Assembly: GCA_029976075.1 (NCBI GenBank)
Contig: JARKNW010000034.1
Location: forward strand, 1 to 36,923
DNA: 36,923 bases
From: Pleomorphomonas sp.
Lineage (GTDB): Bacteria; Pseudomonadota; Alphaproteobacteria; Rhizobiales; Pleomorphomonadaceae
Direction of reading: 5' to 3'
The notes under the pieces are model-generated. The model made no database searches, had not been told where the DNA came from, and saw only the letters and a list, made by a program, of their open reading frames with translations. Positions 33,856 to 36,923 of the stretch are shown piece after piece. How positions within the stretch are numbered: the stretch's first letter is position 1; every line of letters starts with the position of its first letter. Both the position numbers and the translations under genes were made by a program.

Positions 33856-34608
33856 ATGAAGAAGACCGTAAGACTTGAGGAAATGAACACCCGCGTGTTC
33901 ATCGAGGGCGGTTATGATACCGCGATCGTGCCGCTCGGCTCCTGCGAGAGCCACGGCGACCATCTGCCATTTGCCAACGATGCTCTGATCGCCCATGCCT
34001 TGGCGCTCGGCGTTGCCGAGAAGATGGAGCGGGTTTGCGTGCTCCCACCAATGTTCTTTGGCTTCAGCCAGCACTACTGGCACAAGCCGATGTCGATCAG
34101 TCTTCGCCAGGATACCAACATCCGCGTCATCGAGGACATCCTGGAGTCGCTGGCTCACTGGAAGATCGCCAACGTCCTGATCATCAACGGCCATGACGGC
34201 AATATTTCTGCCATCGACGTGGCCTCGCGGGACGTCCGGCTGCGCCATCCCGAGATGCACATTGCCTCGCTGGATGCCTGGTGGGTCACTGCCGGCAACC
34301 TTTTGCCGAAAGACACGTTCGAAGTGTGGAACGGTCTTGGCCATGGTGGCGAAGGAGAGACCTCGATCTCCCTGCACTGCATTCCCGACCTTGTCGATAT
34401 GAAGCACGCCCGGGGAATGATCCCGGAGGTGGAATCCAACGTCAAGGAACTGTGGGACTTTTCGGAACTGACCGAGTATGGCGCAACGGGTGCGCCCGAG
34501 AAGGCGACGAAGGAAAAGGGACGCGCCATGTATGATGTGCTCGTCACCTATCTCGTCGATTACCTAGATCGGCGCCGGACCAGCAAGTGGGCCTATAACC
34601 CGAAATAG
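33856..34608 (+). CDS. Creatininase-family amidohydrolase
   Basis: A 250-residue cytoplasmic metal hydrolase of the creatininase fold; members open cyclic amides or remove formyl groups. The metal motif GSCESHGDHLPFANDALIAH supplies Glu31, His33 and Asp42. NGHDGNISAIDVASRD supplies His113. GHGGEGETSISLHCIP supplies Glu166 or Glu168. The residue corresponding to Glu122 of true creatininase is Gly115 here (NGHDGN instead of NGHYEN), so creatinine itself is not assured. The start MKKTVRLEEM has GGGAG 7 bases upstream; an ATG 11 codons earlier (33823) falls inside the hairpin. It probably acts on the compound brought in by the adjacent importer. Confidence 0.85.
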   Translation: MKKTVRLEEMNTRVFIEGGYDTAIVPLGSCESHGDHLPFANDALIAHALALGVAEKMERVCVLPPMFFGFSQHYWHKPMSISLRQDTNIRVIEDILESLAHWKIANVLIINGHDGNISAIDVASRDVRLRHPEMHIASLDAWWVTAGNLLPKDTFEVWNGLGHGGEGETSISLHCIPDLVDMKHARGMIPEVESNVKELWDFSELTEYGATGAPEKATKEKGRAMYDVLVTYLVDYLDRRRTSKWAYNPK

Positions 34609-34654
34609 CCGGATCGTCCGGAACGGACATCGCGCCGTCCCATGCGAAAGGGGC

Positions 34655-34674
34655 TGGCAGTTGGAGAACTGCCA
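34655..34674 (+). terminator. Stem-loop downstream of the creatininase gene
   Basis: TGGCAGTT, loop GGAG, AACTGCCA: a perfect eight-pair stem 46 bases after the creatininase stop. The loop GGAG can also pair with CTCC at 34676-34679, giving a mutually exclusive fold. No U-tract follows. It lies in a 242-base gap that otherwise shows nothing. Confidence 0.4.
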
Positions 34675-34850
34675 TCTCCGATGCTTTTGCATGGCATCAG
34701 GCGGCTTCGGGCTTCCAGCCTGCACGATCGGAGTGGCGGAGCGTTCATTGCCCCGCCAGCCTCAGTCGGAGCGTTTTGTGTAGGGATCGACCGCGCTGAT
34801 CGTTCGGGGTGATCGGCCTGCTCCGTCTTCAAGAACAAACTGGTGCTAAA

Positions 34851-35357
34851 ATGGCTGGTGTTCGTCCCTTTCTTAAAATTTTCACCGCAGGCGGAACCAT
34901 CGACAAGGGCTATCGTTGGCAAGAGAACGGATTGGACGTCTGCGATCCCTTCGTGCTCGATAGCCTCAAACTTGCCAATGTCCAGTTTGACTACGAGGTT
35001 ACGTCGCTACTTCGGAAGGACAGCCTTGAGTTTACCGATGCCGATCGCGACTTGATCTTGGAGGCGGTGCGCAGTTGTGGGCACAGCCGCATTCTCGTGA
35101 CGCACGGCACTGACACCATGGTGGAAACGGCGCAGGTGCTTGCCGCCGCTCATGACAAAACGATCGTCATGACCGGCGCAATGGTTCCAGGCCGCGTCTT
35201 CGAGAGTGATGCGACGTTCAACCTCGGGTTTGCGATCTCGGCCGCGATGCTGATGCCGAGCGGCGTGTACATCGCCATGCATGGGGTACTCTTCGATCCC
35301 GCGCGGGTACGTAAGAACCGCCAGAAGGGCATGTTCGAATCCATAGACGTAACGTGA
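34851..35357 (+). CDS. Short asparaginase-domain protein (N-terminal domain only)
   Basis: A 168-residue cytoplasmic protein equivalent to the N-terminal half of L-asparaginases (about 330 residues). Family motifs are IFTAGGTIDKGY near residue 10, ILVTHGTDTMVETAQVLAA and KTIVMTGAMVPG. The Thr-Asp pair of the second motif is present, but the position directly before GGTI, normally the catalytic Thr, is Ala13, with Thr12 next to it. Short proteins of this kind exist as a separate subfamily, so it need not be a truncated pseudogene. ATG 34851 was preferred; a GTG 14 codons earlier (34809) is also open. Ribosome sites are poor. Its role beside the creatininase homologue may be amide hydrolysis or ligand binding. 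Confidence 0.75.
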   Translation: MAGVRPFLKIFTAGGTIDKGYRWQENGLDVCDPFVLDSLKLANVQFDYEVTSLLRKDSLEFTDADRDLILEAVRSCGHSRILVTHGTDTMVETAQVLAAAHDKTIVMTGAMVPGRVFESDATFNLGFAISAAMLMPSGVYIAMHGVLFDPARVRKNRQKGMFESIDVT

Positions 35358-35394
35358 CCAGAGTTGTTTCTCTTGCGACCGGCGAGGTGCGGCG

Positions 35395-36081
35395 ATGACC
35401 GAGGTGGAGGCTGAAGCAGGGCGCGGCGAAAGCAAGGAAAGAATATACCGCCGGCTGCGCGACTGGATCATCTACTCCGAGCTTTCTCCCGGTGCGGCGT
35501 TGAACGAACGCGAGCTGGCTGAGAAGCTGGGCATCAGCAGAACGCCCCTGCGAGAGGTTCTGCAGCGGCTTCACTATGCCGGATTGGTGGACTGGGAGCC
35601 CAACAAGGGCATTTTCGTTGCCCCGATCGACTACCTTCGGATCCGTGAGATCTTCGAGGTGCGCGTCGCACTGGAGAGGACCGCCGTCTCGCTGGCGACC
35701 GCCAGGGCAACCAGCGAGCAGCTTGCTGAACTCGACGCCATACTTCGGGATTGCTGCGCGGCGGCGGAGACGGACGACTACGGTCACTTCATTGCGCTCG
35801 ACGCGGCCTTCCACGCCAAGATCAGAGAGATAGCCGACAACAGCTATTTGTCCATGCTCATGGACAACGCCCACAATGTCGCGCTCCGATTTTGGTACGT
35901 ATATCGGAAGACGCTGTCGCAGACCTATCGCGATACCAAAAACCTGCAAGACGTTCTCGACGCCATGCGGGACCGTGATGCGACGCGGGCAGCGGCGGCC
36001 ATCAGCGCGCATGTCGTCGGTTTTCTCAAGGCCTTTCATGACCAGGAGATCCAGGCGATCGCAAGCGTCATGCACGTCTAG
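35395..36081 (+). CDS. GntR-family transcriptional regulator (FadR/FCD type)
   Basis: A 228-residue regulator. The winged helix (about 12-78) includes IYRRLRDWIIYSELSPGAALNERELAEKLGISRTPLREVLQRL and LVDWEPNKGIFVAP. The FCD ligand domain (about 84-215) includes IREIFEVRVALERTAVSLA and HFIALDAAFHAKIREIADNSYL, with His residues suited to bind a metal. The ATG has GAGGTG 7 bases upstream and lies 37 bases after the asparaginase-domain gene. It probably controls module C in response to its substrate, perhaps via the repeat at 29071. Its stop codon TAG (36079-36081) is part of the CTAG target of the adjacent insertion sequence, so the protein end is preserved. Confidence 0.92.
   Translation: MTEVEAEAGRGESKERIYRRLRDWIIYSELSPGAALNERELAEKLGISRTPLREVLQRLHYAGLVDWEPNKGIFVAPIDYLRIREIFEVRVALERTAVSLATARATSEQLAELDAILRDCCAAAETDDYGHFIALDAAFHAKIREIADNSYLSMLMDNAHNVALRFWYVYRKTLSQTYRDTKNLQDVLDAMRDRDATRAAAAISAHVVGFLKAFHDQEIQAIASVMHV
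36078..36081. repeat. CTAG target-site copy, left side
   Basis: The four bases CTAG immediately flank the left end of the insertion sequence, and an identical CTAG lies at 36920-36923. The copy includes the TAG stop of the GntR gene. Confidence 0.7.
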
Positions 36082-36098
36082 GCTTGAGACTCAATCAG
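36082..36098 (+). repeat. Left terminal inverted repeat of the insertion sequence
   Basis: GCTTGAGACTCAATCAG; it matches the complement of the right end at 12 of 17 positions. Confidence 0.65.
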
Positions 36099-36846
36099 AT
36101 CCACCAGATGACGATCGCTGCCAAGTAGCAAGCTGAAGCGAAGTTTGCCGCAAGTTTGTCGTATCTGGTCGCGATGCGTCTCCAGTCCTTGAGGCGGCAA
36201 AAGCTGCGCTCGATGATATTGCGCCTCTTGTAGGCGGCTGGATCGAAGGGCTGGATACGCTTTCGGATCGGGTTGTTTGGAATGACTGGCCGTGTGCCGC
36301 GCTCGATGAGGAAGCGTCGGAGTGCGTCGCTGTCGTAGGCGGTGTCTGCGGCGCACAGCAAACTTGGCGGCAATGGTGCGATGAGGCCCGCGGCCACGGG
36401 TGCGTCGCCACGTTGACCCGGCGTTATCTTGATCGCGACGGGGCGGCCGCAACCATCGACAACAGCATGGATTTTTGTCGTTCGCCCGCCGCGAGAGCGA
36501 CCGATCGCCTGGAGTTCGGCCCCCCTTTTCCACCAGCGGCCGAGCGATGGGCCTTGGTCGTCGTGCTGTCGATCATGTGAATGTCGCTGGAACCATTCTC
36601 CGCCAGCACCGCAAACAGACCTCGCCAGATTCCGCGTGCCGACCAGCGGTGAAAGCGGTTGTAGATCGTGGTCGGCGGGCCGTAGCATTCCGGACAGTCC
36701 TGCCAGCGGCAGCCAGTCTTCAGGACATGAATGATGCCGCTAATGATCCGCCGATCGTCCTTACGATGCGCCCCAGACTGATGAGTAGGCAGCAGCGGTT
36801 CGATCGCTGCCCACTGATCGTCGTCCAGCCAGAACTCTCCTGCCAT
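36095..36846 (-). CDS. IS5-family transposase, two frames joined by -1 frameshift
   Basis: The DDE transposase of the insertion sequence. Frame A starts at the ATG with complement 36844-36846 (MAGEFWLDDDQWAAIEPLL, GGAG upstream) and carries HMIDSTTTKAHRSAAGGKGG with the first catalytic Asp. Frame B takes over after a -1 slip (AELQAIGRSRGGRTTKIHAVVD), carries the second Asp in LLCAADTAYDSDAL and the family signature YKRRNIIERSFCRLK (Y-x2-R-x3-E-x6-K), and ends at 36095. The fused product would be about 250 residues, a normal length for this group. Without frameshifting, frame A alone would end at 36424. Both halves look undamaged, so the element may be active. Confidence 0.88.
36520..36529 (-). 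other. Slippery sequence for transposase frameshifting
   Basis: On the minus strand AAAA is followed by GGGGGG, exactly where frame A (GGKGGP) must shift by -1 to continue as GGKGGAELQAIG in frame B. Homopolymeric A/G runs of this type serve as programmed frameshift sites in IS427-group elements. Confidence 0.7.
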
Positions 36847-36902
36847 GCTCCAACTCCATCGTTTGATGAAGTGAATCACGGTAGATGATATTATTCAACT
36901 GG

Positions 36903-36919
36903 CTGATTGGGTTTTGACC
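36903..36919 (-). repeat. Right terminal inverted repeat of the insertion sequence
   Basis: CTGATTGGGTTTTGACC on the plus strand; its complement matches the left end at 12 of 17 positions. Confidence 0.65.
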
Positions 36920-36923
36920 CTAG
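36920..36923. repeat. CTAG target-site copy, right side
   Basis: The last four bases of the window repeat the CTAG found at the left flank of the insertion sequence. Confidence 0.65.

Larger units (their letters stand above)
36082..36919 (-). mobile_element. IS5-family (IS427-group-like) insertion sequence
   Basis: An element of about 838 bases with imperfect terminal inverted repeats (left GCTTGAGACTCAATCAG at 36082-36098, right CTGATTGGGTTTTGACC at 36903-36919, 12 of 17 positions matching, the inner seven perfectly). It is flanked by CTAG on both sides. It encodes a transposase in two overlapping minus-strand frames joined by a -1 frameshift. The size, CTAG flanks and two-frame layout all fit the IS427 group of IS5. 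Confidence 0.85.

Noticed and set aside
34655..34679. A riboswitch-like switch between two alternative hairpins after the creatininase gene
   Set aside because: The alternative stem is only four bases (GGAG with CTCC), too short to argue for a real switch.
1..36923. CRISPR arrays, tRNA or rRNA genes
   Set aside because: No regularly spaced repeats and no cloverleaf or rRNA-like stretches were noticed on either strand, although no dedicated search program could be run.

Overview
The window is GC-rich and gene-dense. It reads like an alphaproteobacterium, probably a member of the Hyphomicrobiales (Rhizobiales). This is inferred from a ChvE/GguA/GguB-type multiple-sugar transporter, several high-affinity ABC uptake operons, a compact STAS-CheY-CheA-CheW chemotaxis operon and an IS5-family (IS427-like) insertion sequence. 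The genus cannot be fixed from the sequence alone.

Layout. Bases 1-12384 are coded on the minus strand and 13074-36081 on the plus strand, with a divergent gap at about 12.4-13.1 kb. The minus-strand half, read from high to low coordinates, holds a CDF metal exporter (12384-11497), a MipA/OmpV-type outer-membrane protein (11339-10503), the phosphate operon pstS-pstC-pstA-pstB (10343-6511, without phoU or phoB), a response regulator with an HD-GYP c-di-GMP phosphodiesterase domain (6202-5150), and a chemotaxis operon STAS-cheY-cheA-cheW followed by a methyl-accepting chemotaxis protein cut off by the window edge (4653-1).

The plus-strand half contains three nutrient modules. Module A (13074-19579) has a TIM-barrel sugar isomerase/epimerase, a ribose-type ABC importer (binding protein, double ATPase, permease), an RpiR-type regulator and a PfkB kinase. 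Module B (20033-28700) has chvE-gguA-gguB, a ROK repressor, a FucI/AraA-like isomerase and a sedoheptulokinase-like FGGY kinase. Both look like import-isomerise-phosphorylate pathways for sugars or sugar alcohols whose identity the sequence does not reveal. Module C (29112-36081) has a branched-chain-amino-acid-type (HAAT) importer livG-F-H-M-J, a creatininase-family amidohydrolase, a short asparaginase-domain protein and a GntR/FCD regulator, which suggests uptake and hydrolysis of an amide- or lactam-like compound. An IS element of about 838 bp with a -1 frameshifted transposase lies right at the stop codon of the GntR gene, and its second CTAG target copy forms the last four bases of the window.

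Non-coding structure is rich. A GC-rich stem-loop follows each of the four periplasmic binding-protein genes. A Pho-box-like repeat precedes pstS. A near-perfect palindrome sits between the -35 and -10 boxes proposed for chvE. A 316-base leader with three hairpins precedes the FucI-like gene. A possible minus-strand small RNA with a U-tailed terminator lies in the divergent gap. No tRNA, rRNA or CRISPR array was seen. All assignments come from reading the sequence and translations by eye; no database search was run.
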